DNA of 33,592 bases from an uncultured Steroidobacter sp. (lineage in GTDB: Bacteria > Pseudomonadota > Gammaproteobacteria > Steroidobacterales > Steroidobacteraceae): positions 1 through 33,592 of the forward strand of contig NZ_CALFXI010000093.1 of assembly GCF_937958065.1 (NCBI RefSeq), read 5' to 3'. The notes beneath the pieces were generated by a model, which saw only the letters and a program-made list of their open reading frames with translations, ran no database searches and was not told where the DNA came from. A program made the position numbers and the translations under genes. This document shows positions 1 through 8,386 of this stretch, piece after piece; position 1 is the stretch's first letter; each line of letters begins with the position of its first letter.

Positions 1-167
1 TGCCGGGCAGGGATGCCCCAATGCAGCGGGCACAAGGACGTGCAGGAGCTGCGGCCGGCGGGAAGTCGGCCATCCGGGATTCCACCGGAGTCACCCGGGG
101 AACCCCGCGTTCAGCACCCGCGCGCCGCGGTCGCTAAAACCAGTGACACAACCAAAAGGATCGGCCC

Positions 168-596
168 ATGACTCTGTTTGCCTGGGATGCGAAGAAATAC
201 GATGTTCTGGTCGAGGAGATGAACGATCAGCACCACCACATCGTCGACGCCATGAACGCGCTGTATGACCGATCGCACGCGGGCGCCGGCAAGGCCGAGC
301 TGAGCCAGCTGCTGCAGCACCTGGAGACCATCACGGTGCGCCATTTCCGCGAAGAGGAAGCCTTGCTCACCCGCCAGCGCTACCCGCAGCTGGAGATTCA
401 CAAAGGCATCCATGCGCGGCTGCTCAAGGAGCTGACCGCCCACAAGCAGGCGTTCCTCGCCGGCCCGGGCACCTTCACCAAGGAGTTCTTCGATTATCTG
501 GAGCTGTGGCTGCGCTCACACATAATGCACATCGACCGCAAATACGGAGAGCATTTCGCCCAGGAAGCGCGCAAGGAGCACCGTAAGGCAGGCTGA
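168..596 (+). CDS. Bacteriohemerythrin
   Basis: Predicted small cytoplasmic di-iron oxygen-binding protein of 142 residues, the usual length of single-domain bacteriohemerythrins. The diiron ligand pattern is complete: H22 in the DQH motif, H59-x3-E63, H78-x3-H82 and H118-x4-D123. There is no signal peptide or membrane segment. The ATG is supported by AGGA seven bases upstream (157-160). Proteins of this family bind O2 reversibly and serve in oxygen storage, delivery or sensing; which applies here cannot be told. It is transcribed alone, convergent with the transglycosylase gene downstream. The 167 bases before it hold no gene I can support. Confidence 0.93.
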   Translation: MTLFAWDAKKYDVLVEEMNDQHHHIVDAMNALYDRSHAGAGKAELSQLLQHLETITVRHFREEEALLTRQRYPQLEIHKGIHARLLKELTAHKQAFLAGPGTFTKEFFDYLELWLRSHIMHIDRKYGEHFAQEARKEHRKAG

Positions 597-658
597 CTGC
601 CGGCCCTAACGGCCTATGCGACGGGGTGCGGGCGAGACCTGGATCCGCCCTCCCACTG

Positions 659-1414
659 CTACTGCCACAGTGAAGCTTCAGGCTGCTGCGCGAGACGGGC
701 GAAGACCTTCTTCATCCGGTCCACGCGTGCAATGTAACCCTGCACGGAATGATCACCGCAGTGCTGGCCAGGGCGCGGGCGGAACCCGCGTTTGGCAAAG
801 GCAGATCCCGCGCCAGCACCGCAGACGTGGATCACCGCGGCGAGATCCTGCTTTTGCTTGAGCGTGGCGGAACGGATGCCGTGCCTGGCAAGAATCATCG
901 CGATCCGACGATCCAGATACGCCGACGTCATCTCCACCGCATGCGATGGAATGACGCGCAGATACAGACTGTTGAACCAGCAGGACTTGAAGTCGTTCCA
1001 CGGCCCGTCCTCCACCACCCGGTGATCGTGGATGCAAAGCCGGCGCGTCTCCTGGAACGTGCCATCGGTGATTTGATACATGCCCACCGCGCTCGACGCC
1101 GGCCGATAGATATCGAACGGCTTGTGCGTGAACGTCCAGCGCCAGTACGTGCGCACGATGGGATTGCCTGAGCCCTCCACTTGCGCGAGCGCGGCCAGCA
1201 ATTCAGGACTGATGGTCGGTGTGGAATGTTTCCGGAAGATAGGTTCGTAGGACGTCCAGGTTTCGCTCGGCGTCTTGTAGAGCGTGCCGCTGACCGGAAA
1301 GAACAGCTCGGTGGGCTTGCGCACCACCTGATAGATGATGTTGATCGCGAACCACGTGGACACGGTCAACAGCAACACCACGACCAGCTGCAAGGTGAGC
1401 GGTGCCGAACGCAA
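659..1414 (-). CDS. Membrane-anchored lytic transglycosylase (SLT domain)
   Basis: Likely cleaves peptidoglycan glycan strands. Counted from the TTG at 1414, one N-terminal membrane segment (about residues 7-29) is followed by a periplasmic SLT-like domain. The domain carries the catalytic glutamate E80 in a LLAALAQVE-GSGNP context and an SSAVGMYQIT motif (107-116), which corresponds to the GLMQ motif of the family. The start is uncertain. The frame stays open back to the stop of the upstream gene at 1500-1502 and encodes a basic stretch ending in RKRWLRIL, but holds no ATG or GTG, only TTG, CTG and ATT. The TTG has no clear ribosome-binding site. It is the last gene of a same-strand series with the two genes upstream. 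Confidence 0.8.
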   Translation of the reverse strand: MRSAPLTLQLVVVLLLTVSTWFAINIIYQVVRKPTELFFPVSGTLYKTPSETWTSYEPIFRKHSTPTISPELLAALAQVEGSGNPIVRTYWRWTFTHKPFDIYRPASSAVGMYQITDGTFQETRRLCIHDHRVVEDGPWNDFKSCWFNSLYLRVIPSHAVEMTSAYLDRRIAMILARHGIRSATLKQKQDLAAVIHVCGAGAGSAFAKRGFRPRPGQHCGDHSVQGYIARVDRMKKVFARLAQQPEASLWQ

Positions 1415-1499
1415 AATGCGCAGCCACCGCTTGCGGGTGGCTGCGCTCGGTAGAAAGCTGGAGAAGCGCCAGCTGCGGCGTTTGCCGGAGCCGCGCGAC

Positions 1500-2186
1500 T
1501 TACTGCGACGTCGACTGCTGATCAGCAGACTCCTTGCTCTCGGCCCGATCCTTGCGCTTGCTCTGCTTCGCCTCCTTCTCCGCCGCCTTGTCGCTCTTGC
1601 CGGTGGGGCCGCCCACCGCCGCTGCGTAGTTGGCCTTCAGGTAGTCGCTGATGAGATCGGTGGTCCGCACTAGCATCGCTTTATCGGTGGCACCGTACGA
1701 CCAGGCCGCGCCCATGGCGTTGGCGTGCTGATAGAACTCCGGCTCTGCGATCACTTCGCCGGTGGCGGCATCGCTCAACTTGACCGTCATCAGCACCGCC
1801 GTGCCGCCCGCAAATGCCCCCGCCCAGAAGCGCGCCTTGCCGCTGATGAACTTCACGTGACGAATGGTCGGCTCGATCTTGAGCGTCTTGGGCGGCGAGC
1901 TCTGCGGCTCCCTGGCATTCCACTCGGCCAGCAGCGGCGGCACACGCTCGTCGAGATTGATCTGGAGGCGTTCTTTCGCCTGCTCGTTCGCATCCTGGCC
2001 GGCATACGGCGCGTCCATGGCGATGGCCGCGATCTCGAAGCGGTCGAACGTGTTCAGCGCCGCCTTGGGCGGCGGATTGGTGACTTCCCGGGCCTCGATG
2101 TAATCGACCACTTCGCCTTCGGCCCAGGACTGCGCCGGCTGCACCGCCAGCGCCACCATCAACAACGCAATCCGACTGATCCGCAT
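1500..2186 (-). CDS. Secreted DUF4410-like protein of unknown function
   Basis: A 228-residue exported protein. I chose the ATG at 2186 because it has GGAG six bases upstream and starts directly with a signal peptide (MRISRIALLMVALAV, cleavage near residue 22). A longer in-frame start at 2246 would lie inside the upstream hydrolase gene. The mature part has a mixed alpha/beta pattern with a conserved-looking centre (GKARFWAGAFAGG, then AEPEFYQ), resembling DUF4410-type periplasmic or lipid-associated proteins. The C-terminus (about the last 35 residues) is a low-complexity, highly charged tail rich in Lys, Glu and Ser. It starts 17 bases after the hydrolase stop, so the two are probably co-transcribed. 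No enzymatic motif is visible. Confidence 0.72.
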   Translation of the reverse strand: MRISRIALLMVALAVQPAQSWAEGEVVDYIEAREVTNPPPKAALNTFDRFEIAAIAMDAPYAGQDANEQAKERLQINLDERVPPLLAEWNAREPQSSPPKTLKIEPTIRHVKFISGKARFWAGAFAGGTAVLMTVKLSDAATGEVIAEPEFYQHANAMGAAWSYGATDKAMLVRTTDLISDYLKANYAAAVGGPTGKSDKAAEKEAKQSKRKDRAESKESADQQSTSQ

Positions 2187-2203
2187 GAAAACTCCGCAAC
2201 AGC

Positions 2204-3142
2204 TCAGCCGGGCGTGCCCGCCGCTGAGAGATAGGTATGGAACCACGCAGCGATCGAGCTGCGCAATGCTGCAACGTTCCCTGTGCTGGTCCAGGCATGT
2301 GCCATTGCTGGCACGACCGTGAGCTGCAGGCGCTGCGCGGCATTCGCCTCCCGATATAGAGGCAGCAACGTCCGATGCAACGAGCTGGCAGTCTCGGGCG
2401 TCAGCATTGCATCGTCGTTCCCATGCATGATCAGCAATGCCGGCGGCGGGTTGCCCGTGACGATGTCCTTTGCACGACCCGCAGCATCCGAGCGCTGCGC
2501 GAGTCTACGCGCCGCGTCGGTCCAGTTATATGACCCTTTAGTGGCACGCTCATAAGCACTGACGGAGGCGCTCAAGCCCGTCGACGCATTCAATGTCACA
2601 GCGACGTCGATGGGAACCTCCCGTTCGGCCAGCGCAAACAACACCGCGGCGCCGCCTGCCGAAAACCCAAACAGTCCGATGCTCCCGTCACGCTGCAAAC
2701 AACCATGTGCTGCGAGCGTGCGGACCACTGCAGGCAACTCCTTGGCGGCGCCCATCACCGCAGGCTCGAACACCAACGTAGCCAGATCCTGTTGCTGACG
2801 GCGCGCCAGCTCGCTCATGCCTCCGGGAAAAGCACGCGCGCCGAACATCGGTAAGCCCAGATACACCTTCACCGCCGGCACGGCGTCGAGCGGCAAGGCT
2901 TCCATCAACGCCTGCTCATTCGCGGGCGGACCAAAGCCATGCCACAGCACAATGGGAGCCCGACTGATCGTCGGCGGAATGCGAACGACGGCCGGCGTCT
3001 CGCCCAGCGTCGTGGTGATGACGACTGGAGTGGTTCGACCAGTCCCTCTCGATGCGCAATCCAAAGGCGCGTCATGTTGCGCACTCGCCGGACGCGCGAT
3101 CGCAAAGCAAATGGTTGCCAGCACGGCGTAACCTGCACGCAT
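2204..3142 (-). CDS. Secreted alpha/beta hydrolase (dienelactone hydrolase-like)
   Basis: A 312-residue exported serine hydrolase. The start at 3142 has GGAG seven bases upstream and begins with a signal peptide (MRAGYAVLATICFAIARPASAQ). A much longer open frame upstream runs through the sensor-kinase region and is not credible. Visible catalytic features are the nucleophile elbow GFSAG with S161, a candidate acid at D243/D244 (HGNDDAMLTPE) and H282 (AMAHAW). The HGF near residue 68 is a probable oxyanion loop. This arrangement suits dienelactone-hydrolase or acyl-esterase families; the substrate cannot be read from the sequence. It heads a probable unit with the DUF4410-like gene. A TATACT box overlapped by a palindrome precedes it. 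Confidence 0.82.
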   Translation of the reverse strand: MRAGYAVLATICFAIARPASAQHDAPLDCASRGTGRTTPVVITTTLGETPAVVRIPPTISRAPIVLWHGFGPPANEQALMEALPLDAVPAVKVYLGLPMFGARAFPGGMSELARRQQQDLATLVFEPAVMGAAKELPAVVRTLAAHGCLQRDGSIGLFGFSAGGAAVLFALAEREVPIDVAVTLNASTGLSASVSAYERATKGSYNWTDAARRLAQRSDAAGRAKDIVTGNPPPALLIMHGNDDAMLTPETASSLHRTLLPLYREANAAQRLQLTVVPAMAHAWTSTGNVAALRSSIAAWFHTYLSAAGTPG

Positions 3143-3159
3143 CGACTCACTCCGCAGCG

Positions 3160-3178
3160 ACTGATACGAATCAGTATA
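3160..3178 (-). promoter_or_regulatory. Repressible promoter: -10 box overlapped by a palindromic operator
   Basis: On the minus strand TATACT (3173-3178) is a good -10 hexamer 30 bases before the hydrolase start. It overlaps a perfect inverted repeat, ACTGAT-N4-ATCAGT (3160-3175). A palindrome over the -10 and start point is typical of a repressor site, for example TetR type. No good -35 box is visible and no TetR gene lies nearby. Confidence 0.55.
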
Positions 3179-3213
3179 GCGACGCCACGCCTGCGCCCGT
3201 GGAGGCGGGATAG

Positions 3214-5211
3214 CTAATCCGCAACTTCGACCGGCTTGCGTGGCGGCGCATCGGCGAAGACCAGGCGGAAGACCACGCCGCCTCCCGGCCGGGGATCGTT
3301 GTTGGCCCCGGAGCGAACGCCGGGCGACAGCTCTCGCGACACGAACATCGAAATGCCCGTGCCCGCCTTGCCGGCCGACAGGAAAGGCTCGAACACGCGC
3401 TTGGAATCGGCAGGACCGATGGCCGAACCGCGATCGATCACATCGAGATAACGACGCTGCGTGGTCGCGCTGCGGCCGACGCGAATCTCCACCGGATCGT
3501 TGGCGTTGCTGGCGCGCCCGTATTTCAGGAGATCGTTGCACAGCGTCCACAGCAGCTGGTGCAGATGAGCTGGATCGGCGCGCACCGGCACGCTTTCGCG
3601 CGGCGCGCTGAGCCGCAATGTGTCCGCGTCGATGTCTTCGGTCTGCCAGAACTCCGTCACGAACTCCTTGGACCACGACGCCAGCTCGACGCGCTCGAGC
3701 CGAGCCGACTCGCGCTTGCCGATCTGCAGCGCGTTGCCGATGATGATGCGCAGACGCGGATCGTTGTTCGTGAGCATGCTGCCCGGCGGTCGCGTCGGTT
3801 GCAGTTGCCGCCGGGGTTGAGCCACGGTGTTGGTGGGAGAAACGACAGGTGGCGGTGACGGTCTGGGCGGATTCTCCCAAGGAGATATTTCCTGCAGCGC
3901 GGCCCGGAAATTGTTCTGGCGCGCCAGATTCTCTCGCAAGTCCCGGTTGGTATTGTCGCGCTCTGGACGAATCGAATCGGCGCGCGGCGCGCTCTGGCCG
4001 CGCGTGCCTTCTCGATACGACTCTTCAAACGGATTCATCCGTGGGTTGCTTGCGCGCAAAGCAGCTGCCGGGGATACAGCTCCGGCGTACTGGCCTGTTT
4101 CATATGACGGCTCACGCAATGCGCCGGCCGCGTACGGACTTTCGAACGCACGCTCTCCAATGACGTCGCCGCGAGCGCTTTGATTTCGAGCGACCGCTGC
4201 AGGAGCCGGTCGCGGCACCGGCTCGCGCGGCGCTGGCATCTGATTCACTTCCACCTTCGCCGGCACCATCGAGGCCGGCAGCCACGCCGCCATGCGTGAC
4301 TTGTCTTCGACGAAGATCAAAGCCGGGCCTTGAGTGCTGTTGTCGAGCGAGACGAATTTCAGCTGCAGCCGACGTTCGCCGTCGAAACCCATCATGGTGG
4401 GGGTGCTGCGGCTCTCGTCGCAGAAGTACCGACGCCAGGTATCCAGCAGGTTGGCGAGTCGCGACGAGATGTCGCTCAACATCGAGCCCTCGGCCACACT
4501 GCCGCCCTGGAGCAGAAGCGCGGCGGTGTCGCTGATCATCGAGACTTTGTTCTCGGCATCGACGATGAGCACGCCCTCGCGCAAGTGCTGGGAAAGAGAG
4601 CGCTGCAATTCCGTGAGCTCGATGTTCGCAGCCTCGCGCTGGCGGTTGATGTCCTCGTTCTGCCGCATGATCCTGGCAAGCTGCGAAATGCCGAGCGCGA
4701 TCACGATGGTCAAGGCACCGGAGATCGCCGCGGTCGTGATGTCGCTGGTCGCATCGACGTCGGCCAGCATCGAGATCACTGGCTGAACGAGCATGGCCAG
4801 CGAGGCCGCGACCGCGATCGCCATGGCCAGCCGCCGGCGCAAGATGAAACTGGCCGCGCCGATGGACAGCACCACGAGGGCCGAAATGCCCCCGTTCACA
4901 CCGCCGCTGGCGTACGTGAGCAGCGACAGCACCAGCACATCGGCGAATACACCCGTCCAAGTCTGCAGCACGATATCCGGGGAGCGCCGCCGGATGCTGC
5001 TGATGGAGATCACTGCATACAGCAGATAGGCGGTCGCCGCGCCGGCGAACAGCGCCGGATCGAGTTGCCCGAAGGTCTCCGGCATGATGGAGACGAACAG
5101 AGTCGCGAGCGATGACGAGGCGAGCAGCCGCAGCCCATTGACGAAGCCGAGCACGCGCCACGACAGCTCGGCCGTCGAGACAGGCACAAAAATCTCCGGG
5201 CTCGATGCCAC
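3214..5211 (-). CDS. PilS-like membrane sensor kinase lacking the phospho-acceptor region
   Basis: A 665-residue protein from the GTG at 5211, chosen because a GGGAGGAAGG stretch precedes it and the product then begins like PilS. In order: about six membrane segments (residues 20-183), a PAS-like sensor domain (about 205-303), a low-complexity Pro/Arg/Ala linker (about 307-480), a PilS-like helix (DPRLRIII, 484-491) and a HATPase_c domain. The ATPase domain has an N box with Asn (LCNDLLKYG, about 557-565), a weakened G1 box (DRGSAIG) and a weakened G2 box (GTGISM, 617-622; usual GTGLGL). PilS normally carries an HE(I/L)RNPL motif where the linker lies; here that stretch contains no histidine. 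No response-regulator gene is adjacent. It is divergent from the S9 peptidase with 179 bases between. Confidence 0.8.
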   Translation of the reverse strand: MASSPEIFVPVSTAELSWRVLGFVNGLRLLASSSLATLFVSIMPETFGQLDPALFAGAATAYLLYAVISISSIRRRSPDIVLQTWTGVFADVLVLSLLTYASGGVNGGISALVVLSIGAASFILRRRLAMAIAVAASLAMLVQPVISMLADVDATSDITTAAISGALTIVIALGISQLARIMRQNEDINRQREAANIELTELQRSLSQHLREGVLIVDAENKVSMISDTAALLLQGGSVAEGSMLSDISSRLANLLDTWRRYFCDESRSTPTMMGFDGERRLQLKFVSLDNSTQGPALIFVEDKSRMAAWLPASMVPAKVEVNQMPAPREPVPRPAPAAVARNQSARGDVIGERAFESPYAAGALREPSYETGQYAGAVSPAAALRASNPRMNPFEESYREGTRGQSAPRADSIRPERDNTNRDLRENLARQNNFRAALQEISPWENPPRPSPPPVVSPTNTVAQPRRQLQPTRPPGSMLTNNDPRLRIIIGNALQIGKRESARLERVELASWSKEFVTEFWQTEDIDADTLRLSAPRESVPVRADPAHLHQLLWTLCNDLLKYGRASNANDPVEIRVGRSATTQRRYLDVIDRGSAIGPADSKRVFEPFLSAGKAGTGISMFVSRELSPGVRSGANNDPRPGGGVVFRLVFADAPPRKPVEVAD

Positions 5212-5390
5212 CGCCGCGCCCTTCCTCCCATTCCAAGGCGGGAGTTCGTTCGGCGCCGGGCTTTCGGTTTCACCGTTCGAAACCGGTTGCCACAGTCGCA
5301 ATAATGCCGGGATCTGCCATTCGCACTGGACGCTCACCGCGGGGAACGCTAGCGTACCGGCCCGTTTTTCCCGCACCAGCAGAGGGATGT

Positions 5391-7439
5391 ATGCAATTGA
5401 GGCTTCTCGTTGCGCTCCTGGCGACCGCCACCCCATTGACGATGACGCTCGCCGATCCACCGGATGCGCCCAACAAGATCTTCCAGGGCCGCGACCTGTT
5501 CGGTCTGCAATACGCCACCGATCCGCAGATCCGCCCGGACGGCCGCGCCGTCGCCTATGCCCGCCGCTCCTTCGACATCATGACCGACCGCGGCCGCAGC
5601 TCGATCTGGCTGGTCGATACCGAGACCGGCACGCAGACGCCCCTGGTCACCGGTGCCGGCTCTCACAACTCGCCGCGCTGGTCGCCCAAGGGCGATCGCC
5701 TCGCGTATGTATCCACCGCCGAGGACGGCCGGCCGCAGCTGTTCGTGCGCTGGATGCAGACCGGTCAGACGGCCAAGCTCGCCGAGCTGCTCGATGCGCC
5801 GGATGCGTTGACCTGGTCGCCGGACGGCAAATGGATTGCGTTCACCATGTTCGCGCCCGACGAAAAGAAGTCGCTGGGTGAAGCGCCGCCGAAACCGGAG
5901 AACGCGCAATGGGCGCCGCCGCTGGAGGTGATCACGGATATCACTTATCGCGCCGATGGCGCCGGCTATCTCAAGCCCGGCTACACCCATGTTTACGTCG
6001 TCGCCGCCGACGGCGGTACGCCTCGTCAGCTGACGTTCGGTGCGTTCAACGAGCAGGGCCCGCTCTCCTGGGCGCCGGACGGCAGCTACATCGTCGCCAC
6101 CGGCAATCGCAACGAGAACTGGCGTCGCGAGCCGGTGAACACCGAGCTGTACCGCATCTCTCTGGCCGATGGCCAGATCACGGCGCTGACCGATCGCAAC
6201 GGCCCGGACAGCTCCGCGCGCGTCTCGCCGGACGGCAAGACCATCGCGTATCTCAGCTACGAAGACAAGTTCATGGGTTACCAGAACGTCGAGCTGCACG
6301 TGATGAATGCCGACGGCAGCAACCCGCGCTCGCTGACCGCGTCTTTGGATCGTTCCATCGACAACGTCGAGTGGGCGGCCAACGGTCGCGATCTCTATAT
6401 TCAATATGACGATCACGCCGTGACCAAAGTGGCCCGTGCCGCACTCAATGGCAAGATCACACCGGTGGCGCAGGGACTGAGCGGCGCGTCGCTCGACCGT
6501 CCCTACACGGGCGGTCAGTTTACGGTCGCGAGCGATGGCACGATCGCCTTCACCAGCGGCTCCGGCACGCGGCCCTCGGACGTTTCCATCTCACGCGGCG
6601 GCCGCAGCAAACAACTCACCGACCTCAACGGCGGCGCGCTCGGCGGCAAGACGCTGGGCCAGGTGCAGCACCTCGAGGTGAAATCGTCCTTCGATCAGCG
6701 CCCGGTGGATGCCTGGCTGGTGCTGCCGCCGAACTTCGATCGCAACAAGAAATATCCCTTGATCCTGGAGATCCACGGCGGTCCGTTCTCCGCTTATGGC
6801 CCGGTGTTCTCCACCGACAACCAGCTGTACGCCGCCGCCGGCTACGTCGTGCTGTACACCAATCCGCGCGGCTCCACCTCGTATGGCGATGAGTTCGCGA
6901 ATCTGATCCATCACAAATATCCGGGCAACGACTACGACGACCTGATCAGCTGCGTGGACGCTGCGATCGCGCAGGGCTTCGTCGATCCGAACAATCTGTT
7001 CGTCACCGGCGGCTCTGGCGGCGGGGTGCTGACCGCCTGGATCGTCGGCAAAACCAATCGTTTCAAGGCGGCGGCTTCGCAGAAGCCGGTGATCAACTGG
7101 GCGAGCCTGGTGCTGACCACGGACGGCACCGCGTTCATGACCAAGTACTGGTTCGGCAAGACGCCTTGGGAAGATCCGCAGACGTACTGGGCGCGCTCGC
7201 CTCTGTCGCTGGTGGGCTCGGTGAAGACGCCGACGCTGGTGGTGGTGGGCGATCAGGATTTCCGTACGCCGCTGAGCGATTCGGAGCAGTACTACCAGGC
7301 GTTGCAGCTGGCGGGCGTGCCGACCGGCCTGGTGAAAGTGCCCGGCGCCTCTCACGGCGGCTTCACGGCCCGGCCGTCGCAGTCGGCGGCGAAAGCCAGC
7401 GCCATCCTGGCGTGGTTCGAGCGCTATCGCGCCAGGTAA
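5391..7439 (+). CDS. Secreted S9-family peptidase (acylaminoacyl/dipeptidyl peptidase type)
   Basis: A 682-residue exported serine exopeptidase that should release amino-terminal dipeptides or acyl-amino acids in the periplasm. The start at 5391 has GAGGG four bases before the ATG and opens with a signal peptide (MQLRLLVALLATATPLTMTLA). The first two thirds carry repeated WSPDG/VSPDGK-type blades of a beta-propeller. The C-terminal alpha/beta hydrolase domain shows the nucleophile S542 in GGSGGG, D623 in GDQDFRTP and H655 in GASHGG, a complete S9 triad. A longer in-frame start at 5205 lies in the kinase promoter region and is rejected. A strong terminator follows 34 bases after the stop. Confidence 0.93.
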   Translation: MQLRLLVALLATATPLTMTLADPPDAPNKIFQGRDLFGLQYATDPQIRPDGRAVAYARRSFDIMTDRGRSSIWLVDTETGTQTPLVTGAGSHNSPRWSPKGDRLAYVSTAEDGRPQLFVRWMQTGQTAKLAELLDAPDALTWSPDGKWIAFTMFAPDEKKSLGEAPPKPENAQWAPPLEVITDITYRADGAGYLKPGYTHVYVVAADGGTPRQLTFGAFNEQGPLSWAPDGSYIVATGNRNENWRREPVNTELYRISLADGQITALTDRNGPDSSARVSPDGKTIAYLSYEDKFMGYQNVELHVMNADGSNPRSLTASLDRSIDNVEWAANGRDLYIQYDDHAVTKVARAALNGKITPVAQGLSGASLDRPYTGGQFTVASDGTIAFTSGSGTRPSDVSISRGGRSKQLTDLNGGALGGKTLGQVQHLEVKSSFDQRPVDAWLVLPPNFDRNKKYPLILEIHGGPFSAYGPVFSTDNQLYAAAGYVVLYTNPRGSTSYGDEFANLIHHKYPGNDYDDLISCVDAAIAQGFVDPNNLFVTGGSGGGVLTAWIVGKTNRFKAAASQKPVINWASLVLTTDGTAFMTKYWFGKTPWEDPQTYWARSPLSLVGSVKTPTLVVVGDQDFRTPLSDSEQYYQALQLAGVPTGLVKVPGASHGGFTARPSQSAAKASAILAWFERYRAR

Positions 7440-7473
7440 CTCCACTGGCGAGCGCCGTTGCCATGTAGATAAA

Positions 7474-7501
7474 AAAAGGGCCGGACGAGTCCGGCCCTTT
7501 T
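7474..7501. terminator. Bidirectional Rho-independent terminator
   Basis: A 12-bp perfect stem (AAAAGGGCCGGA / TCCGGCCCTTTT) with loop CGAG. It is flanked by A7 on the left and reads TTTT on the right, so it can end transcription of the S9 peptidase gene (plus) and of the GlsB-family gene (minus). Confidence 0.93.
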
Positions 7502-7521
7502 CATTCCAACTGCAGCGGCGC

Positions 7522-7788
7522 TCAGCGAACGCTGCCCCGGCGGAACAGATTGACGATAGCGAGCAGAATCACCGCGCCCAACAGGGAGACCAGGAAGGTC
7601 GCGAGCGAGATGCCCTCGTTGATCGTGCCTACCCCGACCATCGGCGAAATGATGAAACCCGCCAGCAACGCGCCGACGATGCCGACGATCACGTTCAACA
7701 AGATGCCCTGCTGCGCATCGGTGCGCATGATGATGCTGGCCAGCCAGCCAACCACGCCGCCGACGATCAACCAAACGATAATACCCAT
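7522..7788 (-). CDS. GlsB/YeaQ/YmgE-family stress membrane protein
   Basis: An 88-residue inner-membrane protein with three hydrophobic segments. It starts with MGIIVWLIVGGVVGWLAS and contains the glycine-rich second helix (NVIVGIVGALLAG) typical of the transglycosylase-associated/GlsB family. Members are often stress-induced; their molecular role is not settled. The length matches the family (about 80-90 residues). A strong ribosome-binding site (GGAGGAGGG) precedes the ATG. It stands alone, with the bidirectional terminator just after its stop codon. Confidence 0.93.
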   Translation of the reverse strand: MGIIVWLIVGGVVGWLASIIMRTDAQQGILLNVIVGIVGALLAGFIISPMVGVGTINEGISLATFLVSLLGAVILLAIVNLFRRGSVR

Positions 7789-7869
7789 AAACCCTCCTCC
7801 GGGGCGTCGTTACCACTATCGACGACGAAATGAGGGGGCGCGCGGGTTGGTTCCGTAGCGATCCGCGTT

Positions 7870-8238
7870 TCAGTCGGTAAAACGGGACACGAGGCGGGCA
7901 ATCACCGCCTGTTTCGGCTGATCCGGTAAGTAGCGCACGGAGACGGTCGTACCCACGGCCGGCAGCGACGCTCTGAGCTCGTCGGCCGGGCGTCTGTCGA
8001 TGTGACAACCGCGCACCGGGCCGTCCATGCCGACCGGCTCGAATTCGAAGTAGATGCGAGCGAAAGCGCCGCGCAGCCTGGGGCGCCAGATATGCAGGAT
8101 GCGGCCGTGAGCGACCTGGCCTCGTTTCAATATTTCCTGCTGGAGCTTGACGGCGCGCGAGACCGTCAGCGACGAGAAGATCGCCGCGACCATCGCGCCT
8201 GAAATGAAGGCGAAAATGGGCATCAGTTCTGCGGACAT
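7870..8238 (-). CDS. Small membrane protein, DUF3592-like
   Basis: A 122-residue protein with one N-terminal membrane segment (about residues 5-27). A soluble, mostly beta domain follows, with a GRILHIW strand near residue 45 and a GTTVSVRYLPDQPKQAVI segment near the end. The ending resembles the DUF3592 pattern (G-d-x-V-x-V-x-Y-x-P-x-x-P), hence the tentative name. No catalytic motif is visible. A GGA lies about nine bases before the ATG. It is 81 bases upstream of the GlsB-family gene on the same strand and may be co-transcribed with it. Function unknown. Confidence 0.72.
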   Translation of the reverse strand: MSAELMPIFAFISGAMVAAIFSSLTVSRAVKLQQEILKRGQVAHGRILHIWRPRLRGAFARIYFEFEPVGMDGPVRGCHIDRRPADELRASLPAVGTTVSVRYLPDQPKQAVIARLVSRFTD

Positions 8239-8386
8239 GTTCGATCCAAAGCGGAGGTGGCGCGCGCAGGATGCGGGAGCCGCACTGCGCGCGTTCAGTG
8301 CAATAGATCACGAATTGGCGGCGATTACCTTTAGGCGGAGCCTGAATCGCCGCGCACGCGAGATTTTTCCTACAGGAACCGGCGCC

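Noticed and set aside
1..73. Minus-strand ATG at 73 with an open frame running off the left edge
   Set aside because: Only 24 codons are visible, with no recognisable motif and a weak ribosome-binding site; cannot be supported as a gene start.
2204..3880. A 558-codon frame joining the hydrolase to upstream sequence
   Set aside because: The upstream part overlaps the kinase gene in another frame and is low-complexity; the ATG at 3142 has a ribosome-binding site and a signal peptide.
5286..5302. GTTGC-N7-GCAAT, a 9/10 match to the LysR box, in the kinase/S9-peptidase divergent region
   Set aside because: One such near match is expected by chance in the window, and no -35-like hexamer lies 30 bases from its centre on either strand.
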